Assembly: GCA_964030785.1 (NCBI GenBank)
Contig: OZ034971.1
Coordinates: 43,673,304-43,737,303 of the forward strand
Direction of reading: 5' to 3'
DNA from: Siderastrea siderea
Lineage: Eukaryota > Cnidaria > Anthozoa > Scleractinia > Rhizangiidae
DNA length: 64,000 bases
A program made the translations under genes and the position numbers. This document shows positions 36,462 to 48,900 of the stretch, piece by piece. Under the pieces are notes generated by a model. That model was given only the letters and a program-made list of their open reading frames with translations. It had not been told where the DNA came from and searched no databases. The number at the start of each line of letters is the position of its first letter. Position 1 is the stretch's first letter.

Positions 36462-39400
36462 TCAAATATGATGATGCGGAGACGGAACAACTACAACTGG
36501 AATATGAGTGTGATGTACACAATATTCACTGACACTGCCAAGCAACTTGCGCCGCACTGTCCCTACACCGCGGGCACCCACAACGACAGCATGAGCCTTG
36601 TCATCCTGTGCCAGTCTACAGATCACCTCTCCAGGTTTGTTACTTTGCTCCTTGTACAACTTGAAATTCAGCTACAAACAATTAATAGGAAAATTGAATA
36701 TGTTAAATTTATATTACTGCTTGTCTCAAACAAGTTAAGATTTGGCAATTGCATTTTAGAAAACACGGTACAAAGCAGTAAAAATTAATGCCTGCATATT
36801 TTTGCAACGTTTCGACTGCCTGACTTGTTTAACTCTTTTCCGTTAAAACAAAATCTTTCATTTTCATTTTTCCCCAGATTTATTGGTCTGCCTTTCCTAA
36901 CCTGCTCTCTGCTCTCAGATGATAGGTAACAAACAACGGAAACAAACAACCAAACGAACAAAGAAACAAATAACAAATAAACAGACAAACACAATTAGAG
37001 GAAGTAAATAGAATGTACATAAAAGGGTTCCTTGGTCCAAGCCTGGTTGAATGGAACGGGGATTTGAGGTTGTTAAAGCAGAGGTATGCGGCTTGAATTC
37101 AGTTCCCAATTTTAAAAAAAGAGCAACGTAAAAAGAGAGCATTGTTGTTCACCACGGTAAGCTAAACAAGGCAGCTAATAAAAGCGACCGGTATGAACAG
37201 AGATAAATCTCTCATCAAACTTGGTAATCCTGGTTTTCGTGGTAAGTCGGGTATACTAAGGAAAATTACGAAACAGTCTCCTAACTCTCGTCTTGCACTT
37301 GTATCATTAGATACTGTGATAAAAGACTCAATTTACTCGATTTACCCCTAGCTGTCTACATTTGTTTCCAAAAACCTCCAACAGTTCCCTCGTTTCTTGG
37401 GCACTTCTTTCCACAGCATTCTGCATTTCTTCGTAGTACCAGTAACCATCTGCAAAAATATTCCCTTACGTTTAATAACCCAAAATATATGCACGTTATT
37501 CTACTGTTTAAAATACGTGAAACATGATCAAGAACAGCTGAGCAAAAGCCAAATAATCCCTGATATTATAAAGAAGAAATTCTTGTCTTGGTTGGGTAGC
37601 ACAAAATATTGTGGTAAAGAACCGGTAGTTTGGTCGATATAGGGTGCTACCTTCGACCACCAGGAACCTTACGCTCTTTCAAGATGTTTCTCTTTTTTCA
37701 GTACTTCACGTTGGGTTCACGGGTTATGACCATTCAAATAATTGTTGATGGGGGCCGGCTAACGACGAATTAAAAACCCAATTCTCACCTCGTGAGTTAT
37801 GATCATCCCGGGAGGGGGGGGGGAGTATTAGGGTCAATTTTTGCTGGGTATGTGCCACTGGCCTCTACGAATCCCTACCGCATTTTAGTATAAATCTACT
37901 AGCGTTCTATCACTAAAGCTGTTCTCTGATTGGCTACGCTATTCACTACCTATTCTGTTTTAGTATAAATCTACTAGCGTTCTATCACTAATGCTGTTCT
38001 CTGATTGGCTACGCTACTCACTATCTATTCTGTTGTAGATAGTGAGTGGAGTGTTTTCCGCGCGCGTGACCTATTTATATCATTTTTCAATAAAAACATG
38101 TAGTGTCTGCTGTTAAGTTTTGAACGTCTAGTAGATTTATACTAAAACAATTAGATTATTCGCTCTCGATTTCTATGCATGATAATTAACTTAGACTTAG
38201 CTTAGTGCTTCTCTCTTTAATCATCGTTTGGGACATCTCATGTTTTACCAGAAGAAGGGAAAAAACAGCTAACAAATTGCGGTATTAAAAATAACAGATT
38301 CACTGCTTCAGAAGTTACTTTTAATCAAAACAAAATCATTTTACTCACAAGAAGCGTATGGAGCAGCTGCGTTGGTTGGGAGTTCCCTGGCGTGTATGAT
38401 AAGTAAAATGTCTCTCACTTTATCACACATGTTCTTGAGATACCCTGGAAGCAATGCAAGAAAATAAGCCATCAACATTCTCAAAATTACCTCCGGGAGC
38501 AACACTGAGCCCCGTTACACTACTAGAGGTGAAACAGGAGACAAACCAGTCCTTATTTTAATAAGGACAAGATCAGGCAAACACAAAAAACATTTTATAT
38601 GCCGCCAGTGTGAACTTTTACTGATCTTTTCTTTATGTCGTTATGCCAGTCCGTGCTGTTATGCCGCTGGTGTGGACCAAGGACAATGCCGCAGTTTTTC
38701 CTTTGCAGCACGCAACTGAACGCTACAAAATTTAGAACCGAATTCCACTTCTCGCAACGATTTCCGTGCGTTAACGGAAAAATGTGCGAATTACCCAGCT
38801 TTGCATGGTATACTACAGTAACTTTAGTAACTTAAGTATCTTTAGGCAAGATGCAAGATGAACGTTTATTCGTTTGTCTCACGATGGAATCGCTTTGAGG
38901 CAAAGAGGCTATCCATATAAGACTTCATCCAAATAACAGAGATAGTGGAATCGAAATTTCTGAAGCTTGGATACCTACGATCAGAAAGCACAACAGCCGA
39001 CCAACCACAAAGCGAACCTGTGAGGGAACAACATCTAATAGTCGGAATAATAGTGACGATCGAAATGCACCAATAGCAGCGAATCATCATGCTACAAATA
39101 GCGACACATGAACAATCGACCTCATCGCCTGATGAAGACTAGCAGTATTGCAGTCGAAACGTCGCGATCAACAACGCAAAGCGATTCCATCGTGAGACAA
39201 ACGAATAAACGTTCATCTTGCCTATCTTACACCACGATGAGCAACAAACACATCTTTAATGACATTAAGTAACTTTTCCGTATACGGTTGTAGCGTTGCG
39301 AGACAAGTTACCTGAAACATTGCTCTTGTGTAATTCAAATCCTTCCGGTTTGGTCCATTGATTTGTTCAGCGAGTTTATTGAAAAGCTATCAATTCTACG

Positions 39401-40697
39401 GAATTCACAACTCAGTTTATTGACTACTTTACAGAACCTACTTTATGAAAATAGGACGTGACCAATTGAGGTTGAAGTTTAAATACAAATGAAACAATAT
39501 TAACAAAAAGCTAATTAAGATATCTCGCTACATTAGTTTCTTCAGTAACGCATGGACTCCTGCATGTCCTCAACGCAGGAGGTCTATAAATATCACTTAT
39601 ATTTGGCCTATTGCCCTTTACAAAAGCAATACCAGAATAAACAAACTAGAAATACAAAATAGGTGGGCAATACACAAAGAGAAAGGGAGATTCCTCTTCT
39701 TCTTTTTTCAAATGGAGCTTAAATTCCTGTAAATTTCTCGTGTTCTATCAGTTTGCTATTCATCACCGGGCACAAGCGGAAAACAGCGAGCGTGGATGAG
39801 AGCACGAATTATGCAAATGAAGTATATCTTAGAAATATAAATTATTACCGATCGCAAAAAGGTTTTATCAGCTAGGTCTCTACATATCTGTTTTGTTATC
39901 ATGAGGTAGGAACTATCAACCAAATGGAGCTTAAATTCCTGTAAATTTCTCGTGTTCTATCAGCTGCCACCATTGTGTCGTTTCTGAAGCGAGTTTGAAA
40001 GTAACGTAGAAAGAAATCATTGTCACAACTTTAAGGTCAGAAAATGGCTGCTCTGGTCAACTCCTTATAAGATTAGGATCGAGTATTTTCTCATTGACAT
40101 CAGTGTAGGGTCAGAAAATTTGCTATTCATCACCGGGCACAAGCGGAAAACAGCGAGCGTGGATGAGAGCACGAATTATGCAAATGAAGTATATCTTAGA
40201 AATATAAATTATTACCGATCGCAAAAAGGTTTTATCAGCTAGGTCTCTACATATCTGTTTTGTTATCATGAGGTAGGAACTATCAACCATATCCTAATTG
40301 CAGAGTTAAGGTCATTCCAATTATGACAAAAAAAAACAACAACAACAAAAATAAAACACCCTGCACATTTCGGACGCTATACATTCTACATCAATTGTGA
40401 GTAGCAAAGCCAAAGGATTTTTGACAAATAAAATATTATTGCGGGCCGAAAAAAGTAAGGGTTTTACCACCAATTATTTTACACTGCTCCCTTCGATTAT
40501 TCGTATCCCACTGACAACCTGAGCGCCGCATAGGCCCGACGGACAGGCTACAACAGCAATGAAACGCTTTAACGACTTACAGCCGCTAACCTTACCATAA
40601 TTTTGTGAAAATACTCACAATTAAAAGCTCGTTCGCTGTGCTCACTGGCATCCACCCCCAGAACTACCTTCCTCTGGTAAACTCCACCATCCCCCAT
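36462..40697 (-). CDS. Universal stress protein gene A (UspA family), four exons
   Basis: Predicted exons on the minus strand: 40619-40697 (start MGDGGVYQRKVVLGVDASEH), 38349-38444, 37346-37449 and 36462-36671. All junctions have AG/GT sites and the phase is kept, giving about 162 aa. The C-terminal ATP-binding signature G-x2-G-x9-G-S appears as GARGVG ... LLGS. The N-terminal strand VVLGVD carries the usual Asp. UspA proteins bind ATP and help cells withstand stress; a cytosolic role is assumed. Exon lengths 79/96/104 are identical to gene B, so the two are duplicates. Introns hold several repeats (37888-38147, 38858-39228, 39710-40290). Confidence 0.85.
37808..37830. repeat. End of a poly-G MITE
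   Basis: CCCGGGAGGGGGGGGGGAGTA followed by TTAGGG resembles the end of the MITE at 43430-43890; the rest of the element is not evident. Lies in the last-but-one intron region of gene A. Confidence 0.4.
37888..38147. mobile_element. Fold-back MITE with internal 76-bp direct repeat
   Basis: The word AGTATAAATCTACTAG at 37889 and again about 76 bp later is followed by a repeated GCGTTCTATCACTAA-GCTGTTCTCTGATTGG. An inverted CTAGTAGATTTATACT closes the element at about 38129-38145. Non-coding, inside the intron of gene A. Confidence 0.55.
38858..39228. mobile_element. Inverted-repeat element in the intron of gene A
   Basis: AAGATGAACGTTTATTCGTT with GTCTCACGATGGAATCGCTTT at the left is mirrored near 39170-39225. 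Between them is a GATGAAGACTAGCAGTATTG / CGAAACGTCGCG segment of the type found in Penelope-related repeats. A related, shorter copy lies at 61496-61590. Confidence 0.55.
39710..40290. repeat. Interleaved direct duplication inside gene A intron 1
   Basis: A block of about 172 bp at 39750-39922 recurs at 40119-40290 almost unchanged (both start TTTGCTATTCATCACCGGGC). A 41-bp block at 39711-39752 recurs at 39922-39962. The arrangement suggests a nested, fairly recent segmental duplication. Confidence 0.75.
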
Positions 40698-43069
40698 TGC
40701 TCCAGCTTTGCCTAAAGATAGGATAAAACGAGAGGAACGGTAGGTGAATTTTAGTGAAGAGTAGCAGCGTTACGCGGTCCGTTACGCGCAGTTTTCTTAG
40801 CGGTGTGACATCATTTCCTCCTTCTCAGGCTCCTCTCTTCCAAACGTGTTAGAATCTTGGAAACACGTTCTAAATTTTCCTAGACAGTGAGCAATGGCCC
40901 GGGCGAAAGCCAAAAAGCGAGCAACCGGTAGGGTGTAGGCAGTTTCCTTTCGAGTAAAGCGAAGAGGAAAGTAAAAAAAAAAAAAAAGAAAAGAAAATAC
41001 CGTGACCTTTTCGCACTAACACCGACTTCAGAACCTATTCGAACCCGTTTATTCCATATAATGAGGTTGATTACTTCACGTGAAAACAGTTGTGTGGTCC
41101 CGCGAGTCTAAAATAAAGAAATCTAAATTTACTCTTTAGGAAGATTTTAGAGTCTAAGGCGATCTCAAAATATATTAAATCGTAAGCTTATCTGTACTGT
41201 TTTTAAAGTACAGCTTTCATGATTATTACCTTTGTCGTTCTGGTGTTCACCCACCAGAAGGCGTGTGGCTTCCGTCTGTGTAAAGAAATATGACAAACGT
41301 TTTCATAAATTCAACGTTAAGATTTCTCAAACAAGAACATAAAAATCACACAAAAAGGAAGAAGTATCGACTTGAGAAGCTTGAAGAAATGACATACCTC
41401 ACCCGAATCTGACATATCTGACATCAAGATTGAGCTCGATCACAAATATTGTGAAAACTTCTGCCTCGTAAAAGCTTTTACGAGTTCCAAAACGACTTTT
41501 ATACCGTCGCTGTCTCTAAGCATGCCGGAACTTGACTTAATGCTGGAGAATAAGGCAAGGCGTGCCGGAGCACGTGGCAAGAAAACATTTTGTCACGGAC
41601 TTCGGGAGCATCCTAAAACGCGTTTAAAGTTTGAATGCGCGTTAGGCGAGTTTTTCCACCCTTAAATGTAATTCTGAAAAATTGGAAACCAGACAACAAT
41701 TGAATTACATTTTACTAAGAATATTTCGTTTGCCTTATTGTGCTTTGATGTTTTCCTAACATGTCTATCAACTTTCATGACTTAGCGCACGACGTTACCA
41801 AATTGGACGCTCGCCTTTTGGATCTTGAGCCGGAATCTAGATCAGCTAGTCATATATATTTTATGCAGTCAGGTGATGTAATTAGTTGTGACATAAGTGC
41901 ATTTCCTTTTAAATATTTTTTTTCCAATTACATTTTTTGTCTCCAAGGATTTAATGGCCCTCAATATACAAAACTCAACTAAATATCAAAGACAAGTTAC
42001 AGTTATAAGCAGAACAAAATCGACTAAAAGTTACCGTCCATGTTCCACAGATCTACGAGTTATAAAAAACAAAAATATCAAAAATGAACGCGTGATCTAG
42101 AAAAAACTGCATGTGACGACTGTGTCCCTTGTCCAACCTTGTGACGTCAGAGTCCAAAGGACAATACTCACATCTCTCACGGTGGCATTTGTGTCCCACA
42201 CGATGTTACAGAAGTATCCCTATATGATGAAGGAGGGACGATTTTTTTTCATACATACCATTAATACAAGTAGAGCTATTTCACGGATTAGCCCGATAAA
42301 ATATTTATGATAGTTTTGTGATAGTTTACTAAACGAGCTCGACTGGACTTTATCGAGGAAAGCGAGAGTCACTTAAGGCCAAGTAATTCGACCAACACTT
42401 CTGTGCAGCTTGTGCAGTCACATTTCCAAGGGAAACTATCAGATAGATATTCCCTAGACAGGTGATCTCTACTGTTTTTATCGTTTACCAATCAATTTGT
42501 CCCAGACGAGAATCACTGAATCACCAATTTGACCTTTTAGCCGAAAGATTGAAATAAAGAAACGACTAATAAATATACAAGATGTGGACACAGGAGAAAG
42601 CAACCTGTTTGTTACTGGATTGGAGAAAGAAAGGTTTTTTTTGTGGACGAGGTCTGTCCATTCATGTATTTTCGCCGACTGGATGGGATGGTGACTGAAC
42701 ACTTATGTCACGTGGTCAATTTACCAATCAGACACGGAGAAAATTAGAAAACGATCGCACGAGCCTTTTTCTTGGTATGACCTAAGTATCTTGTGACATG
42801 TCTAATAAAACAATTAGACTACTTGACTCATAAAACGCTCATAGAACACTCGACGTCGAGCCTAAAACGTTAAATATAAGACACCAATTTGAAAGTCAGC
42901 ATAAAATAATTTAGATTATTTATATAATAATTTGATAACAGATATTTTTTACAACCTGTATTTAAAACCTCGTCATTTCAGGAAAGAAAAGCTGTTTGCG
43001 AAGTCGCAGACAAAACAATCTCATGTGATACTGTTACTTTTACATGATTAAACTAGAAATGTCTAATCA
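40698..43069. other. Upstream DNA of gene A, no further gene seen
   Basis: Probably includes the promoter and 5' UTR of gene A. No convincing coding exon; short frames such as 41761-41982 lack family motifs. No RNA gene recognised. Confidence 0.45.
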
Positions 43070-44305
43070 CAGGCAGCCCAGACGCGTTGTATGTGGAGTT
43101 CATTTGAAATAGAAAAGGGTGAAAATATAATGTAATAGCGCGAAATAAATCTTTACTTCACGAAATAAATCTTGTTTACTTCTGCTCATTGTGTCCTGTT
43201 TACCTTAATTTCCGGTTAATTTTGCACCGTTCTCTTACGCAATCGCTTGATAGCGTCGCTGCTTATATGAGCCGTTAAACCTAAGGTTTGCAGAGATTTA
43301 TAACGAACTAACCGGTGATAAAAGAATCGAGATATCTTGAAATAAAACCTGTCTACCTTCACCTCAATGCTCCCCTGTTCGTCCTGGCTGGTTTAAATGA
43401 CATCTTGTGGCTTTTTCAATGGAAGCTACCCGGGGGGGGGGGGGGGAGTACTCCCTTATATACGCGATATAGGTATGTGCCGCCCAATAGGGTAGGGTTT
43501 TTGAGGAGCTCAGTCCTCACATAGGGTATCCTTTTCGGTGTTTTTTGATATTGTGATCCTTAGATGTTCCTTAGATAGGGTCATTAAACTGCAGTATCTA
43601 CCTCAACGCGCAAAACGAAAAAGATATGGTCTGTTAAAACTATACTGCACGTTATAAAGTTTAACAAAGCGATTTTAAAAGGACGTTTAAAGCTTGTGTT
43701 GGCGCTCCTCGCCACCTAGTTACAGAATTATGAGTTATCTTGTTCCCTTAAATAGGGTGCCATTTCTTGGTTTTGGGCCTTTAAAACGGTATCAATTCTC
43801 GACTTTCTACCCTTAAATAGGGTCAGGCTTAGAGAACCTTGGCGGCACACACCTATCCTAAATTGACGGGAGTACCCCCCCCCCCCCGGGGAAGCTACCT
43901 CTGATTCTTCTAAATTCTTCTTTAGTGGAAACTACCTCCGACATGAAAACCTCCGACCTACCTCCGACTGAAAAAAGCCACAAAATATCATTTAAACCAG
44001 CCAGGACGAACAGGAGAGCACTGAGCGGAAGGTAGACAGGCTTTATTTCAAGATATCTCGATTCTTTTATCACCGGTTAGTCCGTTATACTAAATCTCTG
44101 CAAACCTTAGGCTTAACGGCTCATATAAGCAGCGACCCTGTCTAGCAATTGCGTAAGAACGGTGCAAAATTAACCAGAAATTAATTAAACAGGACACAAT
44201 AAGCAGAAGTAAACAAGATTTATTTCGTGCTATTACATATATTTTCACCCTTTTCTATTTTTAAATGAACTCCACATACAATGCTTCTGGCCTGCCTGTG
44301 GTGCA
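43070..44305. repeat. Large inverted duplication with about 345-bp arms
   Basis: Arm 43070-43418 is the inverse of 43973-44305 with scattered differences (perhaps 10%). Shared words include GTGATAAAAGAATCGAGATA and TTCGTCCTGGCTGGTTTAAA. The arms give mirrored spurious frames that both start MIKESRYLEIKPVYL. The 550-bp centre holds a different, nested MITE, so the palindrome may be a fold-back transposon with an insertion. Confidence 0.8.
43430..43890. mobile_element. Poly-G ended MITE nested in the palindrome
   Basis: The left end CCCGG followed by a long G-run, AGTACTCCC and TATAGGTATGTGCCGCC is mirrored by GGCGGCACACACCTAT ... GGGAGTACC and a C-run, CCGGGG, at 43850-43890. Interior carries repeated AATAGGGT words. 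Non-coding. Confidence 0.65.
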
Positions 44306-44654
44306 GTCTGTAACCTTCCACCATTTGAGAAGAAAAGGGCGAAAGCCACAGACAAAATAGTCACTTTTACATGACACAGTAACTATTGCATGATTAAAAT
44401 AGAAAAGCCTAATTCACGTCAATGTATCTACACGTTTAAAAAAATAAAAACAAGATTTGTCGGAGTCGAGCTCGAGATCATGCGGACAACTACTGACAAC
44501 CTTGTTCTCGTCTTGAGACTTCCTACCAGCAACAAGGCGTCACGCTGGAGACAAAGAGGACCACGGGGACGAGGTTGCATTTTCGTTGCATCATATGTAG
44601 CCCAGGTTATTTTCGTAAAGCTCCTTAGGATCGTTAACTGATGGTTTTGGGGGC

Positions 44655-45617
44655 TCAACACCAGTCATCAATGTCTGGTGACACCGGAGGGACAACCGAA
44701 ACAGGCACATCCGAGTGATGGGTGCAAAAATAACTGACGCTCCCAGATAGGCTGCGGCTGATCGGGTCACGCCCTCGGTAACCCATCACAATGTGGTCGG
44801 CGCTTTTCTCTTTGGCCAATCGGAGGATGGCTTCTGTTGGACTGTCAGACTCCATAAACATTCTACACTTTATCTGTTTTTAAAACAGAAAAGCATTGAG
44901 TAACTTGCAGGCAGTAGATGTCCAAAGGAGTAATCAGGCCTTATTTTAGCATCGCCTTCATATTTTCTCTTACTTGGGTCGCTCGCTATTTTCACCTTTC
45001 CGGCCCGAATTAAATGTTTCACCGAGGGAAACAAAAACAGAGCCTGATTGCAGGTTATTCTGGGAGCTATTGCTGCTTAATGCCTGTATTGCATCATGAA
45101 ATACAGTTTTAATTCGTGTTAGGTGTTTGTTTATAAGGCAACCATTTCTTCTCAACAACTCAGTCGGGGAATCGTTTTGAACCTAAGATGTGGAATTAGT
45201 CAAGCACGACGCATGACAATACATCCCTGTATGAGCCAACAGAGGGGTGAATTGATATGCGATCGGATCAAGGGATCAACAAGCTTTTAAGAAAAGTGGT
45301 GTGGCAAAACTTGCTCAAATGCATGCAGATAAATGAGAAAGGCCACTGTAAAAATCAAGCTAAAATGGCGGGAAATGTGTGCGAAAAGTTCAACCGCAAA
45401 TTATATATGGCCTAATAGGGAAGTCCGGTCGCAGCCTGGACAAGGTAACTTGTTTCTTGAGCAGTTAGACTGTCGTGCAAACTTAAGATATGAAGTAGGA
45501 AGTAACTTCTTACGTTTCTTTCCTTGCACTTTTTGAAAAATGACTGAAGAATACGTTCAGATTACGCAGCACTTTTTTTCGCAGCCTCTTCCCAGCCACC
45601 TGGATAGGGATAGCCAT
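44655..45617 (-). pseudogene. Universal stress protein copy C, broken
   Basis: The last exon 44655-44873 encodes 72 residues with the UspA ATP motif G-x2-G-x9-G-S (GYRGRD ... LSGS). A preceding exon at 45514-45617 is exactly 104 bp, as in genes A and B, and encodes DGYPYPGGWEEAAKKSAA, but it is then stopped by TAA at 45562-45564 before continuing in frame. Exons 1 and 2 are not found; a 5.86-kb transposon begins 330 bp upstream. I infer a pseudogene or a copy with an assembly error. Confidence 0.65.
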
Positions 45618-45947
45618 CTATGTTTGAAGGAAGAAGAAATACTTGTGATTAGCGTAACCCAATGGCCTACTATAGGCAAACTTGCATCTGGTTGGCTACA
45701 CAGGCGGGTTGATTGATTGGCATAAATATTTGGCGCAAGTATTTTGACATAAATATTTTGCTCGGACAGCCTAAAAAAGCACAGACTACCTAAGTAAAAC
45801 ACTCTGCTTGATACATAACAGCAGTTCATAACTGACTACCCAAATAGTGCAGTCTTCTCGACAGATAACAACAAGAAGCTGAGAACCGTATACGAGCAGA
45901 AAAGTTTAGGGTTTGCTACAAAGTTAACTACAACGACCCTCTACAAC

Positions 45948-48900
45948 TAGTCCATGGGCCAAGGCCCCCAAAATAGGGTATTTCTTACCACTCAGAGGGA
46001 CAAATGCTATCATTGATTTTTGGAAACCTCTATTCCTCTAGTTTATTTTAGTATGTGATAGCAATGCTAAAAGAGTAGCTTAAGTGCCTAAATCACGTGA
46101 TGAAATGACGTCACTGATGTGAACAAAAAATGGCTATATTTCCCGGATTTTGGTCATCTTTCGACTATTTCATAAGTTGCTGTTGGTTTTAAGCTCACTA
46201 TGCTTTGAAAAGATGGCATACAAGGTACCTAGATGATAGTTTAAGAGAAGACAAATAAATATAACGCTATTGTAACTCGGTTTCCATGGTAACGCGTCAC
46301 AAACTGAACTAAGACAATGCAAGAGATATCAACGGCTAATTGGTCAATATGTTTTCTGAAATAAAATAACTTGCATTTCTCTCTGTAGTTAAGTTTCTGA
46401 AGGGATCGCATTTCATAAACATCAGATCAGGCTGTTTTTTTTATTAACTCACTTGATATCTTATTCGTCTTCATCTTCCTGGTCATCATCTGAGAAAGCA
46501 TCGTCGGCTGCATCCTCCTCTCGTCGGTTTGTACAGTCCTGCAACCGGCATAAATCCGTGCACTTAAGGCCATTGGTAAGGCAGGTACAGCCTGGTAGCT
46601 TGCAGATTCTCGAACACTGACAAGATAGCAACTCCAGAACGGCTTGGGGAGCTGGTTCACCACTCATCCAATCAATGGTAAGTTTGCCGTCCTCCAGACA
46701 CCAGCCAGACCCAACAGGTGAAGGTACTTGAGGGCAGCTCTGCAGACTTCTTTTCCAGATCGCTGCTTGGTAGTTTGCCCGAAGTGAGTGCTTTCGCAGA
46801 CAATCAGCACAGGGTGGAAGTTGGTTCGAGTCAAGTTTGCCTTTTCTTTGCACAGAAGAGCCGATAGCGTAGTTCATTCACGTCATTGGTTCCTGGATTT
46901 GAACTGTAAAGCTTACACGTGAATTCCTGAAGCCTTTCGAACAACTCACTGGAGACCTCCCACTGCATACCAAGCTGCTTGAAAAGGTCTTGGAAAGATT
47001 TGTGTCGCTTAATGAGTTTTAACGCGGTTATCTTCCCCTTTCCAGCAAACGCACTAACGCTGTCACACCCTGTATAAGCATGCAAACCAATAAGTCATTT
47101 GCATACCTCTGGTCCATGCAGCTGAACCGCCATAGAGATGTCTATGTATCTTGTTCGGGTCTGTGTGCCACATTTCATGTATAATGATGCTGGAATAAAG
47201 CTCTTAAAAGTTAGGCAGAGCACGAAGACATCTGTATCTTCTGACGATATCAAGATCGTCTTATAACCAGACCTTGCAGCATCGGCAGCGTGCAATAGTA
47301 TTCTTGTGTCGGCCTCTTCTTGCGTTGATCGGAGATCTTCCCTTGTAATGACACTTCCTTGGGAGACTTGGTAGCATTGGTCTTCAGTCGTGACAAAAAG
47401 TGTCTTTCCGGAAAGTTTAGCTACATATCTGTCTTTCTGCCACTGCTCTGCAATAAATGCAATGAAATGCTTCTTGTTCGTGGGGTTTGACAAAAATATT
47501 CGCCATTGCAGCAGTTTATGTTCTGGTCGGATATTACGGAATTCATTTCCGGTCTGATCAGAACCTCTCTTTTCTCTCTCTGCGTTTTTAATGGAGTTCT
47601 CTAAGTACACGTCAAACACAACATCGATCCGGTTACTGTTAGCTCCCTCATGCAAGGCCATACTTATCAGTGAATCAGCAACTTCTGAAAACGTCTTTTG
47701 ATCTCCTTTCAGCCTCTGAACTAGTGCCATTCCATCAATGATACATGCCGATGGTTGTGGAATGATTTCCGCTGCTGGCACATCCTTCTGTAGCTCTTTT
47801 GCAAGGGAACTCTTTGAGGTTTTCTTGAGGGAACCATCCGCAGAAGCCAACGCCCAGGGTAGCGGCCCAAGCGGGTGAGACAGCACCTCCTTCATCTTCA
47901 GTTGTCTGGTCTCTGCAATAATAATCATCTGAGCAAATAGTGCTCGGTCAGCCTTGAGGATAACTTCCTTAGCAGTTCCGCGGCTAACTTTCATTTTCTT
48001 GTTTAGATCACTGAACGTCTTAAGCTGTAATTTAGTCATTTTTTCATGAAACTTCACCTTCGTTGGCTCTGACTCTAGCCTTTGCTCTCTAAATGTTCTG
48101 TAGGCCTGTTCTCCAATTTCTTTAGCCTTCAGAAGGTCGTGCTCGATTTCAGGGGTGGCGACTTTGCCGGTGGATAAACAAACAAGGTCTTGCTGTTCAC
48201 TCTGGTATGGACTGATCCAGATTTCGAAGGTTGATAGCAAGGATTTAACATCTCCTTCGTCCCTTGTGATCCTGCTCTGTTGAAGGTCGTTGTGCGAAGA
48301 GCTCGAGCTGTTCAGGTGGAGGATGTCTTTCAACTGCCTCATAAATATGCTTCGATACTCAGCTGTTAAGTAATACTTGCTGACGGCTCTGGGCTTTAGA
48401 CTAAACCCCTTGGTCCCCCCTGGCGTCTGCGTGTCTTTGTTTACCGTTTCTTCGCAAGTCTGGTCGACTGGTATTCTGCCGAAGGTGTTAACCTCGCCAA
48501 TCTGAACTGCGAATCCGCCAGATTTGAAATACTCCAATATATTTGGGTGGTCGTCCTCCAGGTAAGACATTTCTGAAACGTACGCAGACAGGTATCTCGC
48601 GTAATTGAGGTTGTCATAGGCGAAACACCAGGGTATCATTTGTCTAATACAAGACAAATGAAGTTCCCAGTTCCCTTCCCTGGTTGCTCTCAACAGGCCC
48701 AAAAGAATTTCTACAATGTCAATGTACGACATCCAGAATGCAGAAAGCTTGCCATTTTCATGTCGAAGACAGTCCATGTACTCCTCAAAAAGTTGGAAAA
48801 CCTCTGTGGATGACGGACTGGACAGTTTCTCTTGGAAAACTTCTTCACAGACATTGTCATACAGCGTTTGAAGATCACCAAAGAAGTTGTCAACCATGGT

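Noticed and set aside
45036..45158. Possible exon 2 of stress-protein copy C
   Set aside because: It lies downstream of the 104-bp exon in the gene's direction, and its translation does not match the exon 2 pattern of genes A and B.
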